From contig NC_045428.1 in NCBI RefSeq assembly GCF_902635505.1, positions 300,877,107 through 300,941,106 on the forward strand: DNA of 64,000 nucleotides. Direction: 5' to 3'. The position numbers were made by a program, and so were the translations under genes. This DNA comes from Sarcophilus harrisii. Its lineage: Eukaryota; Chordata; Mammalia; Dasyuromorphia; Dasyuridae. The notes beneath the pieces were generated by a model. That model saw nothing but the letters and a program-made list of their open reading frames with translations, was not told the origin of the DNA and searched no databases. Below are positions 23,961 to 34,789 of this stretch, piece after piece (position 1 is the first letter of the stretch; each line of letters opens with the position of its first letter).

Positions 23961-24165
23961 GCCCCTGGTCTTATGGTGTTCCCTATGCCTTTCCCCACCC
24001 CCCACCCCGGGCGTTAGTTAAACGTCTGCTATGATTAATATATTTTTTTATTCCTTCCTCGCTGAACGTGTCTGAACGCTGTATGTCTGCCGTCGGAGGC
24101 CCAGCCTAGCCGAGCGCGGAGAGGCTCGTCACCAGAAGGTCAGCCTGCTGGGTGCTCCCCAATCT

Positions 24166-24185
24166 TTTTTTTTTTTTTTTTTTTT
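24166..24185. repeat. Poly-T tract just upstream of the endonuclease ORF
   Basis: About 20 T residues directly 5' of the ORF (ATG 24199). On the minus strand this is a poly-A. It may be the tail of a minus-strand retro-insertion, or simple expansion. It does not fit a 3' tail of the ORF itself. Confidence 0.8.
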
Positions 24186-24198
24186 GGTCACGAAAACT

Positions 24199-25671
24199 AT
24201 GAATCGGGCAGAAATACAAAATGGCCCCTCTCCCTATGACGGCCCCTCCTGCAGTGACGGGGCCCGAGGCGGAAGCGGAAAGGCGCAAAAAGCCCCTCAG
24301 GCCGCCAAGAGACCCTATATAAACATAGATTTAGCCGTTGGGACGTTCAACGTGGGTTCCTTGGCCACTGATGAGTTAGTAGACACGCTCCTCGAGGAAC
24401 TCAAAAACATACACATTGATATCCTTGCTATAAACGAAACCAGACGGGAAGAAGAAGTTTCATCCGAATGGAAGGATGGTTGGCAGGTCCTCCTTGGAGA
24501 GGGGAACGCAGGAGTTGGGGGGGTCGGGTTCATGGTGGGCCCAAAGGCCACAAGGAATATAATTTCATGGTATACGTGGTCATCTCGCCTCGCGGTGCTT
24601 ACGATGAGAGTCAGCCGAGAGGCCACCATGAAAATCATCGCTGCTTATGCACCAAGATCCATAGCGGAGGAAGAGGAAGTAGACAAATTCTATGAGGATC
24701 TTGATAAAATCCTCCAAATTGAATCAGCATATACTTTGATACTTGGTGACTTCAATGCAAAAGTGGGCACAGGAGAGGAAGGGGAAGAGTATGTTGGAAG
24801 ATATGGTTCTGGATCAAGAGATGAAAGAGGTCAAAGACTTGTAGAGTATGCCGAAGCCTCACATTTGTATATTATGAATACTTTTTTCATGAAGAGAGTT
24901 GGAAGGCGCTGGACATGGTCCCCAGATGAGGTGGTGAAAGAAGAAGTTGATTATATTTTAACAGACAAGAAACAACTGGTTACAGATGTGGCAGTCATTT
25001 CAGAATCAGTTGTCTGTATGCAGTCTTATCACCGATTGGTTCGGGCAAAGGTTAAATTAAACACCAAATTGGAAGAAAGGATGAAGATGAAAAGAAGGCA
25101 CTGTGTGCGATTACAGCAGCTTGAAGAGGAACTGTTTCAACATACTGTGGAATCTCAAAATTGGGAAATGAACAGAAATAGAGACTATGATTCTGAATAT
25201 GAACGGCATTTATTACAAAAGATTAACCGATGTAAAAAAATCATCACAATGAAGAGACCAAAAGAGCCCAGAAACCGCCTTAGCCAAGAAACACTCAATC
25301 TACTTGCTAAGAGGAGAGACATGGCAGCTAGGGGTGATAAGGGCCCAGAATACAAGGCCATTTGCAAAACACTACGGAAGAAGATGACTGAAGATTATGA
25401 ACAATATCGCCAAACTAGACAGCAAAAAGCAGTTGAAGAGAGAACAGTTCATCAGAGAGGTTGGCGTGAAAACCAGCCAAAATATAGTTTCCAAAGAGAA
25501 TTTGCAGAGAGAATCGGAAGAAGGACAGCAAACCGATGGGAAATAGAACAGACTGTTCCTGGTCGTCCAGAAACAGCTACTTCCCAATCAGGAGGTAGTG
25601 GAGGTGAGCAGGGACCAGCTGATCCAGAAGATCAGGGGGGTGCCCACCTCATTGAGACTGAAAAACTATAA
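24199..25671 (+). CDS. RTE-LINE-derived APE-type endonuclease ORF, 490 codons, no reverse transcriptase
   Basis: An uninterrupted frame from ATG 24199 (MNRAEIQNGPSPYDG) to TAA at 25671. Residues 45-290 are an endonuclease/exonuclease/phosphatase domain of LINE type. Visible motifs are GTFNVGSL (Asn51), LAINETR (Glu80), AAYAP (Tyr150), ILGDFNAKVG (Asp184, Asn186), the GSRDERGQRLVEYAE block, NTFF, RRWTWSP and VDYILTDKK (Asp251). The usual terminal SDH triad is SYH here (residues 276-278). Residues 300-415 form the basic linker typical of RTE elements (NRLSQETLNLLAKRRDM, EDYEQYR). The tail after about 455 is Gly/Gln-rich and unlike the family linker. No reverse transcriptase is visible in any frame after the stop. 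Related proteins are often annotated as craniofacial development protein 2-like. It could be a domesticated gene, a retrocopy or a LINE remnant. Confidence 0.8.
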   Translation: MNRAEIQNGPSPYDGPSCSDGARGGSGKAQKAPQAAKRPYINIDLAVGTFNVGSLATDELVDTLLEELKNIHIDILAINETRREEEVSSEWKDGWQVLLGEGNAGVGGVGFMVGPKATRNIISWYTWSSRLAVLTMRVSREATMKIIAAYAPRSIAEEEEVDKFYEDLDKILQIESAYTLILGDFNAKVGTGEEGEEYVGRYGSGSRDERGQRLVEYAEASHLYIMNTFFMKRVGRRWTWSPDEVVKEEVDYILTDKKQLVTDVAVISESVVCMQSYHRLVRAKVKLNTKLEERMKMKRRHCVRLQQLEEELFQHTVESQNWEMNRNRDYDSEYERHLLQKINRCKKIITMKRPKEPRNRLSQETLNLLAKRRDMAARGDKGPEYKAICKTLRKKMTEDYEQYRQTRQQKAVEERTVHQRGWRENQPKYSFQREFAERIGRRTANRWEIEQTVPGRPETATSQSGGSGGEQGPADPEDQGGAHLIETEKL

Positions 25672-28600
25672 GAATTCTTTGCTTAACTTCAGGCTCTTCC
25701 TTTGGCCGTTACCCAGTTTTTCTGACCCTTGCTTTGGCCTTGGACTGTTAATTGTCTGCTCCCTTGGACTGTTAACTTGTTACTGACTTCCTTACCTTGA
25801 TACACAGATATATCTCTTTACTTCTGGCCGTTGTGGATTGTGTTTAACAACCTGGCCTTTGATTTCATCCACTGTGCATACAACTTCTCTAACTCTGGTC
25901 CTTCATAAACTAACTCTCATTGCTTACTGTTCTTTCTCATCTATTTCAAACCTCTCTCTCCCAAATGTATCTAGGACATATTTGGATATAACTGAGTTAG
26001 AAATGAATCGGATTCTTTCACATCTGCAGAGGGCTGGGTCACCTTAAGTTTCTGATGAAAAGTTGCTGTATCAATGGCTTTGGAAAATTCAGTTGATATC
26101 AGGTAGTGTGTTGTCATGTATTTTTACTTTTTAAGGGGTCACCACTGGAAATCAAGGGAGTATTTATTCTCTCCTTAGTTACTGAGGCATGGGGTAAACA
26201 GACTGGTGGAAACCTACATAACCTGAACCTTACTTTCAATTTAATGTTAGTAATGTGTTTGGTTTTTTATTTTTATGGTAGACCCATTTTTTAGGGTGAA
26301 CCATGAAGAATTCCAGGGTGCTTCCTGAGGGAGTGTGGGGGAAAACTTTGGAAGTTACACAGAGGCTTCCGTTCGAATGATATTAGGAGCTGAGACTGTT
26401 AATATTTCTTCTTTCTCTTGACATGTACTTGAAAACTCCTGATTCTGTAATCCTACAAAATGAGAAATTTTTAACTATAAATGAAACTAGGCTTTGCTGT
26501 ACTTCTAGCCATACAACTAGATAGAAACAGGGAAATGACAACTTAACTTCCAGTTAAAAACAAAATGGGAAAATTTTAAATATAATGAAACTGGGCTTTG
26601 CTGCACTTCCAGCTATACAACTAGATAGAAACAGGGAAATGACAACTTGACTGTACCTGTTAAAACCTCAGCACCCTACACCGCTCACTGGAGTGGTCAC
26701 GCTTCTGAAATTTCCTAAGGTGGGATAACAGCTAGTAGAGGACCCAGCATATGCAAAGAATATCTACTGGTTGCTGCTCCATGCTGCAGTTGCCTTACAA
26801 AACATCAATCAGTTGGACTCTTGCTAAATGTTGTGGAAAAGGACATTTTGACCAACTGAATAATAGTTGGTGTTGACAGTTTGACTCTGTTTTATTTTGG
26901 TTCAGGTAAATGTACATGGTGAGAGTTGCTGTGCAGGATGGGACCCATATGGATTGTATTTGTTGGCTGCTATTTGGGCATTGTAAAGGATCCCTCAAAG
27001 TTCACAAAACAACTTTGTTCCTTACATTAACTGACTTCCAAGATTATGATTCTTCAGAACCACTTCTAGAACTTGTAATTCTCACAAATAAAATCTTTTG
27101 TTCAGATATGAGTCTTTTAAGATTGAAAAATAAGGTGAAAATGTTGAATAGAAAAAAAAATTTCCAACAATTAGAGATGTTTCCTCTTTGCTATTAATTA
27201 GACTCCATTGCTGTTGCTGCTAGGTGATCAGATATTGAACACCTAAAAGAAAATACTGTTTTCCTCCCATCCCCACTTGGTGCATGATAGTTAAATTTGA
27301 TTGTCTAAGCACTCTCTTCCAGAAGCTACCTAATAATATTGAAAAGGAGTGTTCAAGCATTCTTCCAATTTCCTGTGTTGTACCTTAATTTCTGTGAAAG
27401 GATAAGTAAAATCAGCACTGAGGCTAAAACTTTAGCAGGGTACCTTTGTGAGTATTTCTTGGCATATGTGTAACCATTTACTACCATTTGGAAGTTGTTT
27501 ACTCTTTCTGCTGAGGAAGCATAATTTTAAAATTCTAATTGTAGCTCCTTTGGCTCTATGAGTATTCTTCTCCCAGAATTCTAGATCTAGAGAAAAGTTG
27601 GCAGCTATTCATTCTTTGGTGGGCTAACAGTAGCAGCAAAATTGTCTTTTCTGGGGTTTTGCATTATTATTAGGGTTTGTTTCTGCCAGTGTAACAAAAG
27701 CTATAGTCTTCCTGATCGGAAAATATGTAGATTGTCTGTCTCTAAGGGATCTATTTTTCAAGGGCCACCAGGGCTGCACAGCACCCTCAGCATCTTGATT
27801 TCTGGCTTTGGATGTGATTAGATCATCATGTCCAGATTACACTAGGCTTCTCTACCTATTCTTGGCAATAGACTTAAGTGGGAAGACTGAGGGGAAGATA
27901 TGGCAGCAAGATGAGATATACAAACCCTCAGTTTCTCCTCAGAATCTAGGCAACTCTTCTTACTTTTCCTTTCTTCCCCATAAGTAGACATTATAGGCAA
28001 GGTTGTTTCAGTACTCCATGGTTTATGACTAATCCTTGGCCTTTTGGAAGTTTGGTCAGTTTTATTTCTGAGCATAACATACTTTCATCTTGAGGAAGAA
28101 TCCTTGAGTATACTAACTCCTCTTTGGAGAATTTCAAGAGAAAATTTAGTTCTCTTTTTCTCCCCCTTCGAATTCCACTGGGCAGGGTCACTTTGGTTTT
28201 AAGAAAACTATCACCTATAAGATTTTCTATCACCTGGATTCAGGAACCCTCCAGATTTATTTTACATGCTTGAGGTAAGACTAAAAGCCCAATGGAACTT
28301 TGAGATTATGTAAGCATCATAAAACCAAGGCTGCTATCAATGTCCAACAAAATCTCTTCCTTTGGCTTCTCTGCAATAAATATCTTTCTCTTCATTCCAG
28401 ATACTTCCTATAGAAAGATTATGAAACCACAACTTCTTTGCCACCTCAACAGTATAAATGCCATTCTTTTACCACACTTCTCTTGGTTCTAGTCTTGAAG
28501 TTAATGGAGTTTCGATGACTTCTTGACAATTCTGGAACTACCAGCATTATTGTGATTTCTCCCAGACTACCTCCAACAGATTTAGGGATTTGCTCACCTA

Positions 28601-28970
28601 ATGCATTGAATTCCCCTCCCCTTGCTTGCTTGTTTTTAAAGCATTTCAGGCTTCTAGTCAAAAAATGAAATTTTCTGATTGAATGATAGATTTTTGATGT
28701 TCTACCCATATTACTCCATTATCATTTGACCAAGTAGATCTTTTCTCCCTCTTGCCCCTTATGAAGGGAAAATAAGCAAATATAACTGGCAATGAGCCTA
28801 TTATCTCAATAATTCTCCCCAGTACATAGGCCACCCTCAGAATTCACAAAGTGACTTCATTCTTTACAGACATTGTACTTGTTGCTTTGGTCCTGGGCTG
28901 TGAATGTTAGATTGTTCACCTGCTCAATCAATTCAACCTTTAAAAGATTAAGCATTTACTATATTAAGGC
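25672..28970. other. Intergenic DNA after the endonuclease ORF
   Basis: No reverse transcriptase, poly-A tail or LINE 3' end is visible after the ORF stop. CTTGGACTGTTAA occurs twice, 24 bp apart, near 25739-25776. A 104-bp tandem duplication lies at 26459-26650. The rest has no gene-like frame that I recognise. Confidence 0.45.
26459..26650 (+). repeat. Tandem duplication, period about 104 bp
   Basis: GGCTTTGCTGTACTTCTAGC at 26490 and GGCTTTGCTGCACTTCCAGC at 26594 start nearly identical blocks that both continue to ACAACTAGATAGAAACAGGG and AAATGACAACTT. Two copies only, a few substitutions apart. Confidence 0.85.
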
Positions 28971-28984
28971 AGAGTGCTGTGTTG

Positions 28985-29189
28985 CAGAGATGTCAAACAC
29001 TGGACTACAAGCCACAATACTCCTAAGTGTTGCCCAAACCAGATTAAAATTTAATTGAAAAATGTTTAACAAAATAAAAATACAAGAACATCGATGATAA
29101 TATGTAGTTAATAAGTCAATATGCAACTCACAGGGATCCTTATATGCAGTTGAGTACAGTTCTCCATTTCTATTTGTTTGACACCACTG
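28985..29189 (+). mobile_element. Non-autonomous hAT-like transposon, copy D
   Basis: Starts CAGAGATGTCAAACACTGG, ends GTTTGACACCACTG, the best-preserved pair of ends in the family. Interior AACCAGATTAAAATTTAATT, GTCAATATGCAACTCACAGG. TSD not clear. Confidence 0.7.
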
Positions 29190-29385
29190 CTATAGTAGAT
29201 AGCTGGCTTCAGAGAAGATATAGCTTCAAGTCTTACCTTGACTACATACCTGTGGTATGACCCTAGGCAAGTATGACCTCGATTCCCTAGCAACTCTAAA
29301 GTGCAGACCCAGTTGCCAGTTTCCACTGGTAAAGCTAGTTTTCCTCAACAGAAATATTCTATTAATGAAATCTCAAGTCTGGACC

Positions 29386-29827
29386 AATTTTTAAAAATGA
29401 AGGCATTATGCTAGATGATGGAGAAAATAAAGACAAAAATGAGATAACCACTGCCATTGAGCATCTTACATTCTACTGGGAATATATATATATAAGTAGT
29501 AAATATAAAAACATTAAAAATTGGGAAGATCATAAAAATCTTTAAAGGAGTAGAAGGAGCCTGAACCAGACCTCAAAGAATATGTCCTAAGATGCTTAGT
29601 AAGGAGGGCACATATTCCAAATATGGAGAGGAGGGAGAGACTGTGAAGTTACAGATGTACCAAATGGGTGCCATGTAGTAACAAGTAAATCGGTGTGATT
29701 GGAACACAAAAGTACATGAAGGGGAGTAATAGGCAGACTTGAAAAGTAGTTTGAACCTAGCTAGTTACAAGGTTTAAATGCTAGAGTAAGGAATTTGATT
29801 TTTGACTTGGAGACACTGGGGAGCCAC

Positions 29828-29860
<33 letters not shown>

Positions 29861-30400
29861 AGCAGAGTAATGTCAGGGTTAGACTTAAGCTATAGGAACA
29901 TCTAGGTAGTGTAGTATGTAGCATAGCCAGATTTAGAGTCAAGAAGGCCTCAAGTTATTCCTCAGAGAGTAACTCTGTGATCCTAGGCAAGTCATTTAAT
30001 ATTTCAGCTTCAGTTTTCTCATCTGTTAAATGGGGGAAAATAACAGCACCCAACTACAGTTATTGTAAAGATTAAAATATGTAAAGTGCTTTGTAATCCT
30101 TGACACATTAAGGTTATTTAGGTAGATTGTTTTGGCAACTGTGCAAAAGATAAGAAAGGAGATAGACTAGAAGAAAGAATAACAATGAAAAGATTTTCAT
30201 AGTCCAGGAGATAGGTTATCAGAGCCTGAAACAGGGTATTAATTTTATTGCAGAGAATATAAGCAGTGTGAGAGGTACTGTGGAGGAAAAACAAAATTTC
30301 ACAGCTAATTTAATATGGGAGGCAAAAGATGGAAGAATAAAGGATGGTTCTAAACTGGTGATGAAACTATATTGATTAGGAAAGTAAATATAAAATTAAG
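29386..30400 (-). mobile_element. L2/CR1 LINE, interrupted by a SINE
   Basis: Reverse-oriented L2: GCATTATGCTAGATGATGGA, GAGCATCTTACATTCTACTG, GACTTGGAGACACTGGGGAG, AGCAGAGTAATGTCAGGGTT, then after the SINE at 29893-30120, GATTTTCATAGTCCAGGAGA. The order of L2 parts is kept across the SINE. A T-run of about 30 lies at 29828-29860. Confidence 0.7.
29893..30120 (+). mobile_element. tRNA-headed CORE-SINE inside L2
   Basis: AGAGTCAAGAAGGCCTCAAG, TGTGATCCTAGGCAAGTCAT, TCAGTTTTCTCATCTGTTAA, GTAAAGTGCTTTGTAATCCT: full-length order of a marsupial SINE. Confidence 0.75.
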
Positions 30401-30439
30401 CAATGTCTTCTATTTTACTGTGTTTCAGCTAACTACCTC

Positions 30440-32590
30440 AGTTCTACCTCTTATCATTTAGAAAAAATGCATGGTACTTATCCACCTTGTAGGTTACAAA
30501 GGGAAAATTAGAAAAAAATAACCAAGAAAAATCTGAGAATGAAGTCCTGAAAATCTGGGGAAATAAATGTTTTGCAAATACTCAGTTACCTCCTAAAGAA
30601 AAGATATTAGTGCCACATAAAAAGTGGCCCTCGATCCTTTTTTGTCTTCAGTTGGCCACTGGCCTTTGATTTCTTAGTTCTTCAAAAAAGTTACTTCATA
30701 GCTTACAAACCAATGATTTTTAGACAGTGGCAGATAGAAAAGCTGTCTCTTCCCATTCTCAAAAAAATAGCAACTAAAAACTAAAATGTGAAATATTTAA
30801 GAATATTATTCATTGTAGTAACCAATCCATTTCTCCAGAGGACCTCTGGTAAAGCATACTATCCAATTTTTGACGACAAGGTAGATAAATGGTAGAAAAA
30901 AATCTTTGTTTAGTTTGTTTAGGTTTGTAATTGGGATGGAGAACTGAAAGCAAGATATGGTTAGCAATAGTGATGCGAAACAAATGTCCATTTTAATATT
31001 TTTCTAAATTCACAGAAAACAAATTCAGAAGAACAGAGAAGCAGGGTAGTTTTGAAAACAGAATGTAGAATTTATATACAGGATTTTTTTAAAAACAAGG
31101 GTATAAAATGTCTTATTTCATATAGAATCTTATTTTTGTATTCTGCTTTATATGTAGAAGTGCTTTCTTTTTTTGAGGGGGTTAAGTTGAGAATAATTTT
31201 TTTCTCTAAAAATTTCTTAGGTAAATATAGCATCAGAGTATATGAGTACATTGTGTATGAGTTTGGGGATCTTTTTCTTAAATCTAGACCAAAAGGACTA
31301 AAAGGAAACGGTTGTCCTCTTTATAGGAAAAAGACCAGACATAATGCAATCCACAGGATTTTTTTTCCATAAAGAATTTAAAGGAATAGATACATAACAA
31401 TCCTATAATTATCCTTTGTTGACAGCTAACTTTTTTAATTTGAAAAAGAAAGTAGAAATCCTGTAATATACTATACATTTAACTGAATTGATAAGGGAAC
31501 CAAGAAAAAGGACTTGGTGAGAAACAGGGATTTTAAAAAATAACAAAGCATCTTCACAGGAACAGAAAAAGAAACAAATATGTACAAGATAAGGGCACAG
31601 GCAAAACAAAAAGAATGCTTTTAAGTTCTTGCCCTTGAAGAAAGATGTTCTGTGTGTACCCATGTTACCATTTTAGAAAAGGTATATACAATGATTGTTA
31701 CTTTTGACTTTTGAACATTTCTCTTTTCTAATACCTAAGGTAAGTGGAGAGATTTGCAAAGAATAGAACTATTTCATATTTCTGTTTCAATAATGCTTCT
31801 GTGTATTTCTCTTGATCAAGGGGAAGAAATTTTAAATGCCAAAATCTCAGTGGTTTAAATTTAAAGCAAGAGTAATGAGACTGATATATTAGAGCCCTGT
31901 GTCTCTAAAGATGGAAAAGAGTTCAGAAATCACCAGAATCAATTGGTGACATCCCCTCGTCCGATGGAATTGTTTCTTGGTGAATATATTCCTTTCAGTT
32001 TCCAGAAGGAGAAACACATCACCTTGGTGGTAACTTTCCCAGAGGCTGTTAATCTATATAGATGTATAAGACTTATGTGCATGTCCACTGTCAGGGCTTT
32101 CTAAACAAAATATGGCTCACATCACTAAATGAGGTTGTGCTATTTTATATTGAATCTGAAAGTATTCTTACACTGCAAATAAGTGTCTAAGAACCCCATA
32201 CTCATGTACCCCAAACTCTTCAAGCTCCAAAAAATCACAAATATTAGCAACTATTAACATATATTCTTGCTTCTCATCTCTACAAAATTGTTATTTACAA
32301 AAAAAAGTTGTATTAATTCCATTTTTTACATTAGTCATTTTTAGTTATGCTTCTTTATTGAGCTTTGTAACAAAAACGGTTAAGCAAAACTAATTGATTC
32401 CTAACTATATCTATGGTCCACCATCATTCTGCTGAAAGGATGGAAGTAAGTTTGCTATATGTTACATCATATTTATTTTATTTTTTGCTTCCTTTTAATG
32501 CTCTTTTTGAATACAAGTCATATTTATATTGTTACCTATTACATTAATCATATATGTCATAACGATGATTAGTTCTACTCACTTCATTTT
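30440..32590. other. Intergenic DNA, nothing recognised
   Basis: AT-rich. Frames at 31052-31372 (plus) and 31409-31663 (minus) have low complexity and no motif. The block at 31920-32110 is more balanced in composition but unassigned. Confidence 0.4.
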
Positions 32591-32599
32591 CTATATCAG

Positions 32600-33300
32600 T
32601 TCATTAGGTTTTCTTGTATTTCTCTGAATTTTTGATATTCATCATTTCTTTCAATGTAATGATACATTACATTCACATGCTATTCATATATATGAATTCC
32701 CTAATCAATGAGTATCTACTTGTTTCTAGTTATTCCCACAAAAAATGCTGTTTGAAATTTTGTTATATAGGGAAGTTTTCTTCTGTTTTTGCTTTCTTGC
32801 AGGCATGCACCCATTAGTGGAATATCTGGAGTCAAAGGGTATCATATCAAATGCTTTAAGAGCCTTTCTTGCAGGGTTCTAAATTGTTTTGGGGAATGGT
32901 TGAATCAATAACTCTAATAACAGTGTATTAGTGTGCTTGTCTTTCCCCTCCTATAATGACTATTCCTCTTATCACCTTTGCTATAAGCTTGCATGGCACA
33001 GTATGGATAAAGGGCTGACCCTGGATTTAGGGAGATTTAGGTTAAAATCCTGGTTTTGTCACATAACGGATTTGTGACTATTGACTAGTCATTTGTGCCC
33101 AGAGAACTCCTTAATTTACAGAAAATTGACCAAATTTTATTGGTAAAGACTTGGATAAATTAAGGCCAAAGAAACCATAACTCTAGATTCCCCAAAAAAG
33201 CCATTATCATAGGTGTGGAATAAAATACACAGGTATTCTAATCTGTATTTCTCTTGTTAGTAATTTGGAGGTTTTTAATTTTCACATAATTGTTGATAGT
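32600..33300 (-). mobile_element. L1 LINE 3' region with nested SINE
   Basis: Reverse L1 ORF2/3' UTR: GGCATGCACCCATTAGTGGA, GAGTCAAAGGGTATCATATC, GTGTATTAGTGTGCTTGTCT, and after a SINE, GTATTTCTCTTGTTAGTAAT. L1 sequence is colinear on both sides of 32995-33125 plus about 100 bp of unassigned DNA. Confidence 0.6.
32995..33125 (+). mobile_element. tRNA-headed SINE inside L1
   Basis: GGCACAGTATGGATAAAGGG, TGACCCTGGATTTAGGGAGA, TTAGGTTAAAATCCTGGTTT, the head of the WSINE-like family. Confidence 0.6.
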
Positions 33301-33582
33301 TTGCAATTCTCTTGAAAACAGTTCATATGCAGAGAAGCTAAAGCAGTGGGATACCCTGAGAGAGATACCCAAATGAGTCTTTCCTTATAACAAAAATAAC
33401 GGACACAGTGAACTTCTTTGACACTATTCCTCTTATAGCACATACAACAGTCAACCACATGGTTCTCCATGACAAAGAAAAATGAATGATACATTATCTA
33501 ATCTCTTTTCCAAGACAAAAATTGAAATTATCGATCAACAAGTATTTTAAAATACCTGCAACAAGTCAAGTATGGTGGTAAT

Positions 33583-33712
33583 CATTTTTGTTATTCAATC
33601 ATTTCAGTCATGTCTGACTGTTAATGACTACATTTTGAGATTTCCTTGGGAAAGGTGCTGGAGTGGTTTGCCATTTCCTTTCTCAGCTCATTTTACAAAT
33701 GAAGAATGAGAC
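33583..33712 (+). mobile_element. MAR1/MON1-type CORE-SINE, 3'-truncated
   Basis: TTGTTATTCAATCATTTCAG, TCATGTCTGACTGTTAATGA, TGGAGTGGTTTGCCATTTCC, AGCTCATTTTACAAATGAAG. Confidence 0.8.
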
Positions 33713-33754
33713 TGTTCGTTAGAGTCAGAAACAGAAGTAAAACAGTCCTGGCTG

Positions 33755-34770
33755 TTAAAGGCCTTGCATTCTCTCAGGGGAGACAATATGTGCATAGGAG
33801 TAGATACAGAATATCTATAAAATAATTATAAAGTAGTTTTGTGAAGAAAGGATATTGGTGACTGGGTCAATTTGTGAAGAGATTTGAATGTAGGGTCCTA
33901 GAACTACTTATTGGATAGGATAGTGAAATGGTTAAAACTAAACTTTAGGAAAATTTTGGTGGCAGAATGGAGGATAGATTGAAGTAGGGAGAAATAATCT
34001 AGGGAGATGAAATAAGCTATTACAATAGTTCTGGTGAGAGACAATGAAGGTATGAACTAAGATACTGTGTGAAGGGAAAGAAAGGATTGTTTGAAAGATG
34101 TAGAGAGGGTAAAAGTGATAAGAATTGGCAACTAAATGAATATTTGGTGTCAAAGAAACTAAGGTTATAAATTGGGTGGTTGAGGTATAATGGCATCCTT
34201 GACAGTAATACGGAATTCAGAAGAGCTAAGGAGGTTTGTCATTATATTTGGAAGATGATAGGTTCTGTTTTCAGACATGAGTTGCCTATGGAACATCCAA
34301 TTTAAGATGTCTATTAAGTAGTTTGGGATGAAAGACTAGAGCTAAAAAGTAAGATGAGACTAGGGTTGGATGTATAGATCTAGGAATCAGTTGTTTAGAG
34401 ATGATGATTAAGCCATAGGAACTGAAGTCACCAAATGAGAATATAAAGAAAATGAAAATATAAAGAACACAGTCTAGTACTCCATTACAAATAAATGCTG
34501 TGACATGGATGACTATCCAGCAAAGGCAATTCAGAAAGAGTGATCAGATAGGAAGAAAACCAAGAAAGAACATCTTACAAATCCAGAATTCAAAAGGAAA
34601 TGGTTGTCAACAGGGTTGACTGATATAGTGAAAAAGAATGGGAACTGTAAAGGGGCTATTAGATTTGTCAATTAAGGTCATTGATAATTTGGGAGAGAGC
34701 AGTTTCAATTGTGTAATAAAAGAAGCCACACTGAACAGGTTTTAGCAGAGAATCAGGAGAAAAAGTACAA
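33755..34770 (-). mobile_element. L2/CR1 LINE, about 1 kb
   Basis: Reverse-oriented L2: GCATTCTCTCAGGGGAGACA, GGCAGAATGGAGGATAGATT, AATAAGCTATTACAATAGTT, TTTAAGATGTCTATTAAGTA, GACTATCCAGCAAAGGCAAT, GGGAGAGAGCAGTTTCAATT. Colinear over the whole stretch with many small changes. Confidence 0.75.
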
Positions 34771-34789
34771 AGGTGTTTCTGTTGTTTGG

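Larger units (their letters stand above)
23080..24120. promoter_or_regulatory. CpG island at the TMEM39A 5' end
   Basis: A G+C-rich, CpG-dense block about 1 kb long in an otherwise AT-rich region. It contains a perfect CRE at 23738-23745, a CCTGCGCAGTAGCGCA sequence near 23912 resembling paired NRF1 half-sites, and GC-box-like runs. It should drive TMEM39A to the left. Its right edge runs close to the endonuclease ORF at 24199, so divergent transcription is possible but not shown. Confidence 0.8.

Noticed and set aside
23277-24021. Long open frames on both strands across the TMEM39A CpG island (242 and 210 codons)
   Set aside because: Stop codons are rare in GC-rich DNA. The two frames overlap on opposite strands, show no family motif, and the region is better read as promoter and non-coding exon.
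24184-24198. Start of the endonuclease frame at 24184
   Set aside because: The codon there is TTG next to the poly-T. The first ATG in frame is 24199, giving 490 residues.
25672-26100. A reverse transcriptase continuing the RTE element
   Set aside because: All three forward frames were read; none shows RT motifs. One frame has EVSRDQLIQKIRGVPTSLRL, which I could not link to RTE RT.
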